From: Proteobacteria bacterium UBA664
GTDB taxonomy: Bacteria > Pseudomonadota > Gammaproteobacteria > UBA7966
Direction of reading: 5' to 3'
Length of the DNA: 32,067 bases
Assembly: GCA_002299125.1 (NCBI GenBank)
Contig: DBNU01000165.1
Span: 1 to 32,067 of the forward strand
Below the pieces are notes generated by a model. It did not search any database. It was not told the DNA's origin and saw only the letters and a program-made list of their open reading frames with translations. A program made the translations under genes and the position numbers. This document shows positions 22,798 through 31,612 of this stretch, piece after piece. Each line of letters opens with the position of its first letter. Within the stretch, counting starts at the first letter, position 1.

Positions 22798-23967
22798 TCA
22801 GATCCCGGCGCCAGAGCGCAGCGCGTCGACCTTGTCGGTGCGTTCCCAGCTAAGGCTCGCCTCGGTACGACCGAAGTGCCCGTAGGCTGCCACTTGGCGA
22901 TAGATCGGGCGCAGCAGGTCCAGCATGGCGACGATGCCCCTGGGGCGGAGGTCGAAGGTGGATTCGACCAGCCTTGCCAACTGCTCGTCGGGCAGCTTGC
23001 CGGTGCCGTAGGTGGTGATCCACACGGAGGTGGGGCGCGCGACGCCGATGGCGTAGGAGAGCTGCACCAGACAGCGGCTGGCCAGCCCGGCGGCGACGAC
23101 GTTCTTCGCGACGTAGCGGGCGGCGTAAGCGGCCGAGCGATCGACCTTGGTCGGGTCCTTGCCGGAGAAGGCGCCACCGCCATGCGGTGCGGAACCGCCG
23201 TAGGTATCGACGATGATCTTGCGCCCGGTCAGGCCGCAGTCGCCCTGCGGACCACCGACCACGAAGCGGCCAGTGGGGTTGATGAAGTACTTGATGTCGC
23301 CCTTCATCAACTCCTTCGGCAGCACTGGCTTCACGATCTCCTCGATCACGGCCTCCTTGATGCCCTGCAGGGACATCTCCGGCGCGTGCTGGGTGGACAG
23401 CACCACGGTATCCACGGAGTGTGGCCGGCCATCGACATAACGCAGGGTGACCTGGGACTTTGCATCGGGACGCAGCCAAGGCAGTTGGCCGCTCTTGCGC
23501 AGCTCCGCCTGGCGTCGCACGAGGCTGTGGGCGTAATGGATGGCGGCCGGCATGAGCACGTCGGTCTCGTCGCAGGCATAGCCGAACATCAGACCCTGGT
23601 CGCCGGCACCCTGATCGAGGGGATCGTCGTTCGCGCTGTTCACGCCCTGGGCGATATCGGGGCTCTGCTTGTCGTAGGCGACGAGTACGGCGCAACCCTT
23701 GTGATCGATGCCGAACTCGGTGTTGTCGTAGCCGATCTCCTCGATCGTGCGCCGGGCAATGCCGATGTAATCGATGGAGAGTTCCTCGGGGAAGGTGATT
23801 TCCCCGGCCAGCACGACCAGCCCCGTGTTCACGAGGGTCTCGGCCGCCACTCGACCGGCCGGGAATTTGGCGAGGATGGCGTCGAGGATGGCGTCGGAGA
23901 TCTGGTCGGCGACCTTGTCCGGGTGGCCTTCGGACACGGACTCGGACGTGAAGAGGTATTCGGACAT
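22798..23967 (-). CDS. metK: S-adenosylmethionine synthetase
   Basis: Makes S-adenosylmethionine from methionine and ATP. The 389-residue product (family about 384) has FTSESVSEGHPDKVADQISD at the N-terminus with H15 and D17. It also has the signature GAGDQGLMFGYA, the phosphate-binding GGGAFSGKDPTKVDRS, and TGRKIIVDTYGG. No key residue is altered. ATG 23967 is chosen over an in-frame ATG 42 nt upstream because GAGGA lies 7 nt before it and the family begins with MSEYLFTSESV. It is divergent from tkt across a 464-nt region, an order close to that in Pseudomonas. Confidence 0.97.
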   Translation of the reverse strand: MSEYLFTSESVSEGHPDKVADQISDAILDAILAKFPAGRVAAETLVNTGLVVLAGEITFPEELSIDYIGIARRTIEEIGYDNTEFGIDHKGCAVLVAYDKQSPDIAQGVNSANDDPLDQGAGDQGLMFGYACDETDVLMPAAIHYAHSLVRRQAELRKSGQLPWLRPDAKSQVTLRYVDGRPHSVDTVVLSTQHAPEMSLQGIKEAVIEEIVKPVLPKELMKGDIKYFINPTGRFVVGGPQGDCGLTGRKIIVDTYGGSAPHGGGAFSGKDPTKVDRSAAYAARYVAKNVVAAGLASRCLVQLSYAIGVARPTSVWITTYGTGKLPDEQLARLVESTFDLRPRGIVAMLDLLRPIYRQVAAYGHFGRTEASLSWERTDKVDALRSGAGI

Positions 23968-24431
23968 GGGATTTCCTCGTGGATCGGGTCTGATCGGTTC
24001 AGTGCCCATTCGCGGGCCGCTTGCATCTGTTCTTTCGGCCCCGGAGCCGGACCGCTGCAGCCCGGTCGGGATTTGGAGCTGGCTGGGTGGTGAGCAGCCG
24101 CACCCGCAGGCGCGGAGCGCGGCATCCTAACGCGAAACCGTGCCCGGCGTTCCCGGACTTCCACATCCCGAGAGAACGGCGGACAGCGATGCCACGGTCT
24201 CGCGAAGTTCTTGGCTTGCCGGGCGGACCCCCCGAGGTAGAATGCAAGGCTTGCGGTCCGTGACCCCACGTGCCCGCCCCCGAAGGGTCGGCAGGCAGCC
24301 GCAGCCTGCAGCGGCGTGCCAGTTCCGGCCTGTCCCGCCGCTGCCGTACGCAAGAACCGGTCGCGTCCGTGCTGGTGCCCGCCACCGTGCCTCCCGAGTG
24401 AGCCGTCCGAGCCGACAAACCGAGCGCCCCA
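23968..24431. other. 464-nt divergent intergenic region, metK/tkt
   Basis: No gene is supported here; open frames in it are shadows or lack any start context. It holds a likely tkt promoter (TAGAAT at 24238) followed by a ~175-nt leader with GC-rich stems, for example GCAGGC/GCCTGC around 24292-24310. On the minus strand TAGGAT within CGCGTTAGGATGCC (near 24124-24129) is a weak -10 candidate for metK. I looked for SAM and SAH riboswitch cores upstream of metK and did not recognise one. Confidence 0.5.
24216..24243 (+). promoter_or_regulatory. Probable tkt promoter
   Basis: TTGCCG (24216-24221) and TAGAAT (24238-24243) with a 16-nt spacer. It would give a 5' leader of about 180 nt before the tkt ATG. 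Confidence 0.45.
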
Positions 24432-26489
24432 ATGTCCAGCCCACCGAACGCTTCCACAGCCACCGTGCCCGCACCTCGCCGACTCGCCGACGCCCTGCGT
24501 GTGCTCGCCATGGACGCCGTGCAGGCAGCGAACTCCGGTCATCCGGGGGCCCCGATGGGGCTTGCCGACCTTGCGCGCGTGCTCTGGTGCGAGGTCATGC
24601 GGCACGACCCCGCCCATCCTCGCTGGCCGGATCGTGATCGCTTCGTGCTGTCGAACGGGCATGCCTCGATGCTGCTGTACGGGCTGCTGCATCTGTCGGG
24701 CTACGACCTCGCCCTCGATGACATCCGTGGCTTCCGTCAGCTCGGTTCACGCACCCCGGGCCATCCCGAGCACGGCCTGACCCCGGGGGTGGAGACCACC
24801 ACCGGTCCGCTCGGTCAGGGTCTGGCCAATGCCGTCGGCATGGCCATCGCCGAGCGGCGTCTGGCTGCCGATTTCAACCGCTCGGATCACACGATTGTCG
24901 ACCATCGCACCTGGTGCATCGTCGGTGACGGCTGCCTGATGGAAGGCATCTCGCACGAGGCCGCGGCGCTCGCCGGCACCCTCGGTCTCGGGCGACTCAC
25001 GGTGCTGTACGACGACAACGGCATCTCCATCGATGGCGATGTGCGTGGCTGGTTCACCGACGACACGGCCGCGCGGTTCCGGGCCTACGGCTGGGAGGTC
25101 ATCGGCCCCATCGATGGTCACGATGCGGCTGCGGTGAGCGAGGCCCTCAGACAGGCGATCGCCGATGAGGATCGCCCCACGTTCATCATCTGCCGCACCA
25201 CCATCGGTCACGGTTCACCGGGCAAGGCGGGTAGCGAGGCCGCACACGGGGCGCCGCTCGGCAGTGCGGAGGTGGCTGCCACCCGCGCCGCACTCGGCTG
25301 GACGCAACCGCCCTTCGAGATCCCCGCGGAGATCTACGCCGCCTTCGACTGCCGCCCACGTGGTGCACGAGCCGTCGCCGATTGGGAGGCCCGCTTCACT
25401 GCCTATCGCAGCGCGCATCCCGAACTGGCGATGGAGTTCGAACGGCGCGTGATGCGGGGCGAACTGCCCGCAGGCTTCACGGAGCAGGCCCGGAAGTTCG
25501 TAAGCGCCTGTCAGGCCAAGGCGTCCAAGGTGGCTACCCGCAAGGCCTCGCAGGACGCCATCGAGGCCTTCGCGCCGTTGCTGCCGGAATGGCTGGGCGG
25601 ATCGGCCGACCTCAGCGGGTCCAACTGCACGCTCTGGCAGGGTGCGCGTGTGGTCGGCCCGGGGGCTGTCGCCGACGGCAACTATCTCCACTACGGCGTG
25701 CGCGAGTTCGGCATGGCCGCGCTCATGAACGGCCTCGCCCTGCACGGCGGGCTGCTGCCCTCGGGTGGCACCTTCCTCGTCTTCTCCGACTACTCCCGCA
25801 ATGCCATCCGCCTGGCTGCCCTCATGGGGATCCAGGTCGTGCATGTCCTCACCCACGATTCCATCTGTCTGGGCGAGGATGGCCCTACTCACCAGCCGGT
25901 GGAGCACGCGCCCTCGCTCAGGCTCATCCCCGGCCTCCATCTGTGGCGTCCCAGCGATGCCGTGGAGACCGCCGTTGCCTGGCAGGCAGCCATCGAGCGG
26001 CGCGACGGCCCGACTGCGCTGGTGCTCAGCCGGCAGAACCTCGTTACCCAGCCGCGTGAGGACTCACGCTTGGGTGATCTGCGCCACGGCGGTTATGTGT
26101 TGCACGAACCCGCTGCGGCCCCGCAGGCCGTCATCATCGCGACGGGCTCGGAAGTGGAACTCGCCATGCAGGCGGCCCTGCGGCTGGACGCGGAAGGGGT
26201 CTTGGCGCGTGTGGTCTCGATGCCCTGTGTCGAGGCCTTCCGTGCAAGTCCCGCCGCTTGGCAGGAGGCGGTGCTGCCCGCGAGGCTCCGTGCGCGCGTG
26301 GCCGTGGAGGCGGCGAGCAGTGATGGCTGGCGTGGCTGGGTGGGGCTCGATGGCGTGGTGGTCGGCCTCGACCGCTTCGGCGAGTCGGCACCCGCGGAGG
26401 CCGTGTACGGGCACCTCGGCTTCACCGTGGATGCCGTCTGCGCGGCCGTGCGCCAGACCCTGGCCCGCCTCGCCGTCGCTGGCGGTTGA
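24432..26489 (+). CDS. tkt: Transketolase
   Basis: A thiamine-diphosphate enzyme moving two-carbon units between sugar phosphates in the pentose phosphate or Calvin cycle. The 685-residue product shows NSGHPGAPMGLAD (34-46), SNGHASMLLYGLLHLSGY, TPGHPEHGLTPGVETTTGPL, the TPP motif GDG (165-167) to N186, and the catalytic-glutamate region REFGMAALMNGLALHGG. The signature HDSICLGEDGPTHQPVEH has a cysteine where HDSIGLGEDGP is usual. The C-terminal domain (ATGSEVELAMQAA, DRFGESAPAEAVYGHLGF) is complete. The ATG at 24432 has only a weak GAG upstream. It is the first gene of tkt-gap-pgk-pyk-fba, all plus strand, and is followed by gap after 82 nt. Confidence 0.97.
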   Translation: MSSPPNASTATVPAPRRLADALRVLAMDAVQAANSGHPGAPMGLADLARVLWCEVMRHDPAHPRWPDRDRFVLSNGHASMLLYGLLHLSGYDLALDDIRGFRQLGSRTPGHPEHGLTPGVETTTGPLGQGLANAVGMAIAERRLAADFNRSDHTIVDHRTWCIVGDGCLMEGISHEAAALAGTLGLGRLTVLYDDNGISIDGDVRGWFTDDTAARFRAYGWEVIGPIDGHDAAAVSEALRQAIADEDRPTFIICRTTIGHGSPGKAGSEAAHGAPLGSAEVAATRAALGWTQPPFEIPAEIYAAFDCRPRGARAVADWEARFTAYRSAHPELAMEFERRVMRGELPAGFTEQARKFVSACQAKASKVATRKASQDAIEAFAPLLPEWLGGSADLSGSNCTLWQGARVVGPGAVADGNYLHYGVREFGMAALMNGLALHGGLLPSGGTFLVFSDYSRNAIRLAALMGIQVVHVLTHDSICLGEDGPTHQPVEHAPSLRLIPGLHLWRPSDAVETAVAWQAAIERRDGPTALVLSRQNLVTQPREDSRLGDLRHGGYVLHEPAAAPQAVIIATGSEVELAMQAALRLDAEGVLARVVSMPCVEAFRASPAAWQEAVLPARLRARVAVEAASSDGWRGWVGLDGVVVGLDRFGESAPAEAVYGHLGFTVDAVCAAVRQTLARLAVAGG

Positions 26490-26571
26490 AGCGGTCATTC
26501 CCGCGGCCGCTATCGCGAAGGCTTCTACTCAAACTCGTATTCAGCCTTTCCCCACGCGCGAAGGACGAACC

Positions 26572-27585
26572 ATGACGATCAAGGTTGGCATCAACGGATA
26601 TGGACGCATCGGTCGCAATGTGCTGCGCGCCTTCTATGAGGGCCGCCGCCGCGACGAGGTCTCCATCGTCGCCATCAACGATTTGGGCGACGCCGCCACC
26701 AACGCCCATCTGACCCGTTACGACAGCGTACACGGCCGTTTCGGTCTGCCCGTGAGCGTGGATGGGGATCATCTGGTGGTCGGTTCCGACCGCATCCGGG
26801 TGCTGTCCGAGCGTGATCCGGGCCGCCTGCCCTGGGGCGATCTCGGCGTGGATGTCGTGCTCGAATGCACCGGGCTTTTCACCAGCAAGGCCCGTGCGGG
26901 TGCGCACATCGCTGGGGGCGCACGCAAGGTGGTGATCTCCGCGCCCGGCGAGGCGGACGTGGACGCCACCATCGTCTATGGCGTGAATCACCAGATACTG
27001 CGCGCCGAGCACAGCGTGATCTCCAACGCCTCCTGTACGACCAACTGCCTCGCGCCGCTGGTGCAGCCCCTGCACCAGGCCATCGGTGTGGAGCACGGCA
27101 TCATGACCACCGTGCACGCCTACACCAACGATCAAGTGCTGACCGACGTTTACCACAAGGATCTGCGGCGCGCGCGCTCGGCCACCCAATCCATGATCCC
27201 GACCAAGACCGGTGCCGCGGCCGCGGTCGGCCTGGTGCTGCCGGAGCTGAACGGTCGCCTGGACGGCTTTGCCGTACGTGTGCCCACCATCAACGTTTCG
27301 CTGGTGGACCTCACCTTCACCGCCGCGCGTGAGACGTCCCAGCGCGAGGTTGACGCCGTTCTGCGTGCCGCCGCGCATGGTCCGCTTGCCGGCATCCTCG
27401 CGGTCAACGATGAGCCGCTGGTGTCGATGGACTTCAATCACGATCCGCATTCGTCCATCTACGAGTCCGCGCTCACCAAGGTGCTCGACGGGCGCCTGGT
27501 CAAGGTACTCGCCTGGTACGACAACGAATGGGGCTTCTCCAACCGTATGCTCGATACCACGGTCGCGCTCATGCGCGCCGGCTGA
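26572..27585 (+). CDS. gap: Glyceraldehyde-3-phosphate dehydrogenase
   Basis: Interconverts glyceraldehyde-3-phosphate and 1,3-bisphosphoglycerate. The 337-residue product has the Rossmann motif GINGYGRIGRN (6-16), an acidic residue D37 in INDLGD that favours NAD, and the catalytic SNASCTTNCLAP with C155. Substrate-site motifs are ATQSMIPTKTGAA and LNGRLDGFAVRVPT, and the C-terminal motif is WYDNEWGFSNRMLD. SNASCTTNCLAP and IPTKTGAA argue for true GAPDH rather than erythrose-4-phosphate dehydrogenase (Epd reads TNCIIP and IPVDTKLAA). That matters because the related Pseudomonas cluster is annotated with epd at this place. ATG 26572 has AAGGA 7 nt upstream. pgk follows after 31 nt, so they are an operon. 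Confidence 0.95.
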   Translation: MTIKVGINGYGRIGRNVLRAFYEGRRRDEVSIVAINDLGDAATNAHLTRYDSVHGRFGLPVSVDGDHLVVGSDRIRVLSERDPGRLPWGDLGVDVVLECTGLFTSKARAGAHIAGGARKVVISAPGEADVDATIVYGVNHQILRAEHSVISNASCTTNCLAPLVQPLHQAIGVEHGIMTTVHAYTNDQVLTDVYHKDLRRARSATQSMIPTKTGAAAAVGLVLPELNGRLDGFAVRVPTINVSLVDLTFTAARETSQREVDAVLRAAAHGPLAGILAVNDEPLVSMDFNHDPHSSIYESALTKVLDGRLVKVLAWYDNEWGFSNRMLDTTVALMRAG

Positions 27586-27616
27586 GTCCGGTAGCCCAAG
27601 GATGAAGGATCTCCTC

Positions 27617-28819
27617 ATGCAGCGCATGGACGATTTCAACCTCGCGGGCAAGCGCGTGCTCATCCGCGAGGATCTCAACGTTCCCCTGAACGAGGACGGC
27701 AGCATCGGCGACGACTCGCGCCTGCGGGCCGCGCTACCCACCATCAGACGGGCGCAGAGTTCCGGGGCCCATGTCATGGTGATGTCCCATCTCGGTCGCC
27801 CGACCGAGGGCAGCCCGGATTCGACCCTCTCGCTTGCACCGGTTGCAAACTGGCTCACGCGCGAACTCGGCACACCAGTTCCGCTCATCGGCGAATGGAT
27901 CGGCGGCGTGACGGTGGCTGCGGGTCAGGTCGTGCTGCTGGAGAACACGCGCTTTCTGGTCGGTGAAAAAAAGAACTCGGACGATCTCGCACGCCGCATG
28001 GCCGCCCTGTGTGATATCTACGTGAACGATGCCTTTGCCACGGCGCACCGGGCCGAGGCCTCCACGCACGGGATTGCCAAGTACGCGCCGCATGTGTGTG
28101 CCGGACCATTGCTCATTGCCGAGATCGAGGCCTTGGCGCGCGCCACGGCCAACCCGGCCCGTCCGCTCGTCGCTGTGGTCGGTGGATCCAAGGTCTCCAC
28201 CAAGCTCGAGATCCTCGAGGCCCTGCGCGCGAAGGTGGATGTGTTGCTGGTCGGTGGCGGCATCGCCAACACATTCCTCAAGGCCGCCGGTCATCCCGTC
28301 GGCAAATCTCTCTGTGAGGATGATCTGCTGCCCACCGCGGTGCGCATGCTCGAATCGCGCACCGGTGCCAGGATCCCGCTGCCGGTGGACGTGGTCTGCG
28401 CGGAGCGCTTTGCCGCGGATGCGCCGGCCACGGTGAAGAGGGTGGCTGACGTCGGCCCGGAGGACATGATCCTCGATGTCGGCCCACAGACCCGGGGCGT
28501 CATCGCGCAGACACTCCGTCAGGCCGGTACCATCGTGTGGAATGGCCCGCTCGGGGTCTTCGAGATGGACGCCTTCGGTGGCGGCACCGAATCCCTGGCC
28601 AAGGTCATTGCGGAAGCACCAGCCTTTTCGCTCGCCGGCGGCGGCGACACCCTCGCCGCCATCGCCAAATACGGCGTCGCGGGCGGGATCTCCTACATCT
28701 CGACCGGCGGTGGTGCCTTTCTCGAGTATCTCGAGGGCAAGACACTACCGGCTGTAGCCATCCTCGAGGAACGTGCGCGCGCCACACCGGGTTACACGCA
28801 TCCCTCCGAGGGATATTGA
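27617..28819 (+). CDS. pgk: Phosphoglycerate kinase
   Basis: Transfers phosphate between 1,3-bisphosphoglycerate and ADP. The 400-residue product has GKRVLIREDLNVPLNEDG at the N-terminus, MSHLGRPTEG, ENTRFLVGEKKNSDDLAR and NDAFATAHRAEAST. It continues with VVGGSKVSTKLEIL, GGGIANTFLKA, WNGPLGVFEMDAF and GGGDTLAAIAKYG. Start choice: ATG 27617 has AAGGA 7 nt upstream. ATG 27602, five codons earlier, sits directly after AAGG with no spacing, so it is unlikely. It is between gap (31 nt upstream) and pyk (31 nt downstream). Confidence 0.96.
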   Translation: MQRMDDFNLAGKRVLIREDLNVPLNEDGSIGDDSRLRAALPTIRRAQSSGAHVMVMSHLGRPTEGSPDSTLSLAPVANWLTRELGTPVPLIGEWIGGVTVAAGQVVLLENTRFLVGEKKNSDDLARRMAALCDIYVNDAFATAHRAEASTHGIAKYAPHVCAGPLLIAEIEALARATANPARPLVAVVGGSKVSTKLEILEALRAKVDVLLVGGGIANTFLKAAGHPVGKSLCEDDLLPTAVRMLESRTGARIPLPVDVVCAERFAADAPATVKRVADVGPEDMILDVGPQTRGVIAQTLRQAGTIVWNGPLGVFEMDAFGGGTESLAKVIAEAPAFSLAGGGDTLAAIAKYGVAGGISYISTGGGAFLEYLEGKTLPAVAILEERARATPGYTHPSEGY

Positions 28820-28850
28820 TCCACTCCTTTCCCTGCCACGAGCCCCAATC

Positions 28851-30335
28851 ATGACCCGCGTCGCCAAGCCGAGCCCTCTCTTGAGACGCAGCCAGCGTCG
28901 CACCAAGATCGTCGCCACCCTGGGACCTGCGACCAACGACCCGGCCACCCTGGCACGGGTGCTGGATGCCGGCTGCGATTGCGTGCGCCTGAACTACAGC
29001 CATGACACGGCCGAGGAACACGCCCGGCGCGTGGAGCAGATACGCGCCATCTCGGCCGAGACCGGGATAGAGGTGGGCATCATGGCCGACCTGCAAGGCC
29101 CGAAGATCCGCGTCGCGCGCTTTCGCGAAGGCCCGATTCAACTTGCGGAAGGGGACCACTTCAGCATTGATGCGGCGCTGGCCAACGATGCCGGCGATCA
29201 GACCCAGGTGGGCGTGACCTACAAGGAACTCCCGAACGATGTCGGTCCGGGCGACACCCTGCTCATCGACGATGGTCGCATCGTGCTGCGCGTGCAGAAG
29301 GTGGTGGACACCGCCGTGCGCTGCGAGGTCGTGGTCGGCGGCAAGCTCTCGAACAACAAGGGCATCAACCGGGAGGGTGGTGGGCTGTCCGCCAAGGCAC
29401 TGACCCGCAAGGACCGCAACGATCTCCGCCACGCCGTGGAGCTGGGCGTGGATTACATCGCCGTTTCCTTCCCGCGCAGCGCCGAGGACATTCGTGAGGC
29501 ACGTCGTCTCATCGAGCGGGCGGGTGGCAACTGCGCCATCATCGCCAAGATGGAGCGCGCCGAGGCCATCGAGGCGGCGGACAGCATCATCGAAGCCTCG
29601 GACGGCATCATGGTGGCACGCGGGGATCTCGGAGTGGAGATCGGTGACAGCGCCCTGCCTCCGGTCCAGAAGCGGCTCATCAAGCTCGCGCGTGAACTCA
29701 ATCGTGTGGTCATCACTGCGACGCAGATGATGGAGTCCATGATCGAGAACCCCATCCCGACCCGGGCGGAGGTCTTCGACGTCGCCAATGCCGTGCTGGA
29801 TGGCACCGATGCGGTGATGCTCTCGGCCGAGACCAGTGTCGGCAAGTATCCGGATCGAACGGTGGAGGCGATGGCGCGCGTGTGCATGGGCACGGAGCGC
29901 GAGTGGGATGCACAGGGGCCGGATTACCGCCTCGACACGGCCTTCGATCGCATCGACGAGGCCATTGCCATGTCGGCGATTTACGCGGCGAATCGTCTGG
30001 AAGCGCGCGCGATCCTCGCGCTGACCGAGAGCGGTGCCACCACGCTCTGGATGTCGCGCATGGATACCGGCATCCCGATCTACGCCTTCACCCGCCACCT
30101 CGCCACGCGGCGCCGGCTCTCGCTCTATCGTGGGGTCTATCCGATCAACTTCGACGTCACCTCCACCGACCATGCCAAGGTGAACAAGGAGATGATCGAA
30201 CTACTGGAATCCCATGGCCTCCTGAAGACGGACGACATCGTCGTCGTGACCAAGGGCGATCTCTCCGGGCGCACGGGGGGCACCAACGCCATGAAGATCG
30301 CCCGCGTCGGTCACCTGGTGGAGCTCACCTTCTGA
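28851..30335 (+). CDS. pyk: Pyruvate kinase, potassium-independent type by motif
   Basis: Makes pyruvate and ATP from PEP and ADP. The 494-residue product has RRTKIVATLGPATNDP, RLNYSHDTAEEH, MADLQGPKIRVARF, and a B domain with LIDDGRIVLRV. It continues with GGGLSAKALTRKDRNDL, the catalytic-lysine signature IIAKMERAEAIEAAD, MVARGDLGVEIG, TATQMMESMI and NAVLDGTDAVMLSAET. Leu81-Gln82-Lys85-Val88 in LQGPKIRV correspond to the residue set found in K+-independent pyruvate kinases (K+-dependent ones read TKGPEIRT). The B domain KGINREGGGLSAKALT resembles Pseudomonas PykA. ATG 28851 has only a weak GAG upstream, but the family starts here. It follows pgk by 31 nt. fba follows after 216 nt. Confidence 0.96.
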   Translation: MTRVAKPSPLLRRSQRRTKIVATLGPATNDPATLARVLDAGCDCVRLNYSHDTAEEHARRVEQIRAISAETGIEVGIMADLQGPKIRVARFREGPIQLAEGDHFSIDAALANDAGDQTQVGVTYKELPNDVGPGDTLLIDDGRIVLRVQKVVDTAVRCEVVVGGKLSNNKGINREGGGLSAKALTRKDRNDLRHAVELGVDYIAVSFPRSAEDIREARRLIERAGGNCAIIAKMERAEAIEAADSIIEASDGIMVARGDLGVEIGDSALPPVQKRLIKLARELNRVVITATQMMESMIENPIPTRAEVFDVANAVLDGTDAVMLSAETSVGKYPDRTVEAMARVCMGTEREWDAQGPDYRLDTAFDRIDEAIAMSAIYAANRLEARAILALTESGATTLWMSRMDTGIPIYAFTRHLATRRRLSLYRGVYPINFDVTSTDHAKVNKEMIELLESHGLLKTDDIVVVTKGDLSGRTGGTNAMKIARVGHLVELTF

Positions 30336-30551
30336 GGGGGTGCACGGTCTGAGGCGCGGCGCGACGGCCACTGGCTCTGAGCCCATGCCGGCGTGTCGCT
30401 CCCCGGCACCTTGTCTCGTTGCAGCGAAAGTTTTCGATTCCTGTCACAGAGGCCCGTTATTCTTCTGCGCCGGAGGTCAGGGCCCGCGCTGACCGCTGTC
30501 AGAATGTCGATGCTGCATCCCACCCCGCCAGCCGCAAACGAGGAACCACCG

Positions 30552-31574
30552 ATGTCCGTGATCCAGGAACTCGCCGCAACCGTTGCCGTGATGGTCGCCC
30601 CGGGCAAGGGCATCCTTGCCATCGACGAAAGCTTCCCGAGCATCAAGAAGCGCTTCGACTCCATCGGCATCGAATCCACGGAAGAGAACCGCCGGGCCTA
30701 CCGGGAACTCCTCATTACTGCTCCGGGCGGGGGAGAATTCGTGAGCGGGATGATCCTTTTCGATGAAACCATCCGGCAGTCCACCGCAGCCGGTGAGCGC
30801 TTCGTCGATGCGCTCGTGCGCCAAGGCATCATGCCGGGCATCAAGGTGGACACTGGCTCGAAGCCACTGGCCGGTTTTCCGGGCGAGGAAGTGACCGAGG
30901 GCTTGGACGGTCTGCGTGCCCGGCTGGCCGAGTACCGGCAGCTTGGGGCGCGCTTCGCCAAGTGGCGAGCCGTCATCAATATCGGCGAAGGCATCCCCAC
31001 CCCAGGCGGGCTCGAGGCCAATTGCCATGCGCTCGCCCGCTACGCCGCGCTGTGCCAGGAGGCAGGCATCGTGCCGATGGTGGAGCCGGAGGTCATGATG
31101 GACGGCAGCCACACCATCGAACGTTGCTATGCCGTAACCGAACTCACCCTGCGCATGCTCTTCAGCGCGCTGCTGAGCCAGAACGTCCGGCTAGAACACA
31201 CCATCCTCAAGACCAGCATGGTGATCGCCGGTGCGGACTGCCCGGTGCAGGCGAGCGTCGAACAGGTCGCAGCGGAGACGGTGCGCTGCCTGAAGAGCGC
31301 GGTGCCGGCCTCGGTGCCGGGGATCGTGTTCCTCTCCGGTGGCCAGAGCGCCCAGGTCGCCACCTTGCATCTCAACGCCATGAACGCCCACTTCCCGATC
31401 AAGCCGTGGCCGCTCAGTTACTCCTACGGGCGTGCTTTGCAGGCCCCGGCACTGAAGACCTGGGCCGGCAAGCCGGAAAACTTCGCTGCCGCTCAAGCGG
31501 CGCTGTGCTTGCGCGAGAAATGTAACAGCGCAGCGGCCCTTGGCCGCTACAGCGAGGCGATGGAAGCGGCCTGA
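30552..31574 (+). CDS. Fructose-bisphosphate aldolase, class I
   Basis: A Schiff-base aldolase that splits or forms fructose-1,6-bisphosphate (and possibly sedoheptulose bisphosphate). The 340-residue product is of the eukaryote-like class I family: GKGILAIDES (18-27), PGIKVDTG with K98, RFAKWRAVI with K137, MVEPEVMMDGSH with E178 and E180, the Schiff-base lysine K210 in HTILKTSMVIAG, and VFLSGGQS. No zinc-ligand motifs of class II are present. ATG 30552 has GAGGA 7 nt upstream; the frame is open earlier but not conserved-looking. A 216-nt gap separates it from pyk and contains a weak -10 (TATTCT, 30458-30463) and a GGTCAG/CTGACC stem, so it may have its own promoter. Confidence 0.95.
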   Translation: MSVIQELAATVAVMVAPGKGILAIDESFPSIKKRFDSIGIESTEENRRAYRELLITAPGGGEFVSGMILFDETIRQSTAAGERFVDALVRQGIMPGIKVDTGSKPLAGFPGEEVTEGLDGLRARLAEYRQLGARFAKWRAVINIGEGIPTPGGLEANCHALARYAALCQEAGIVPMVEPEVMMDGSHTIERCYAVTELTLRMLFSALLSQNVRLEHTILKTSMVIAGADCPVQASVEQVAAETVRCLKSAVPASVPGIVFLSGGQSAQVATLHLNAMNAHFPIKPWPLSYSYGRALQAPALKTWAGKPENFAAAQAALCLREKCNSAAALGRYSEAMEAA

Positions 31575-31588
31575 GAGCTCACCAACCT

Positions 31589-31612
31589 GCCCGGAGTCGC
31601 GTGACTCCGGGC
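31589..31612 (+). terminator. Perfect 10-bp hairpin after fba
   Basis: GCCCGGAGTC pairs perfectly with GACTCCGGGC around the loop GCGT, 14 nt after the fba stop. No T-tract follows. It is placed as a terminator of the sugar-phosphate cluster. Confidence 0.55.

Noticed and set aside
23968..24180. SAM or SAH riboswitch upstream of metK
   Set aside because: No recognisable core (for SAH, GAGGAGCGCTGC and matching parts) was found on the minus strand.
26493..26505. GGTCATTCCCGCG after tkt, matching the end of the 80-bp repeat
   Set aside because: Only 13 nt match and the arm does not continue; may be chance or a remnant.
26572..27585. Erythrose-4-phosphate dehydrogenase (epd) for the gap gene
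   Set aside because: Active-site segments TNCLAP and IPTKTGAA are of GAPDH type; Epd has TNCIIP and IPVDTKLAA.
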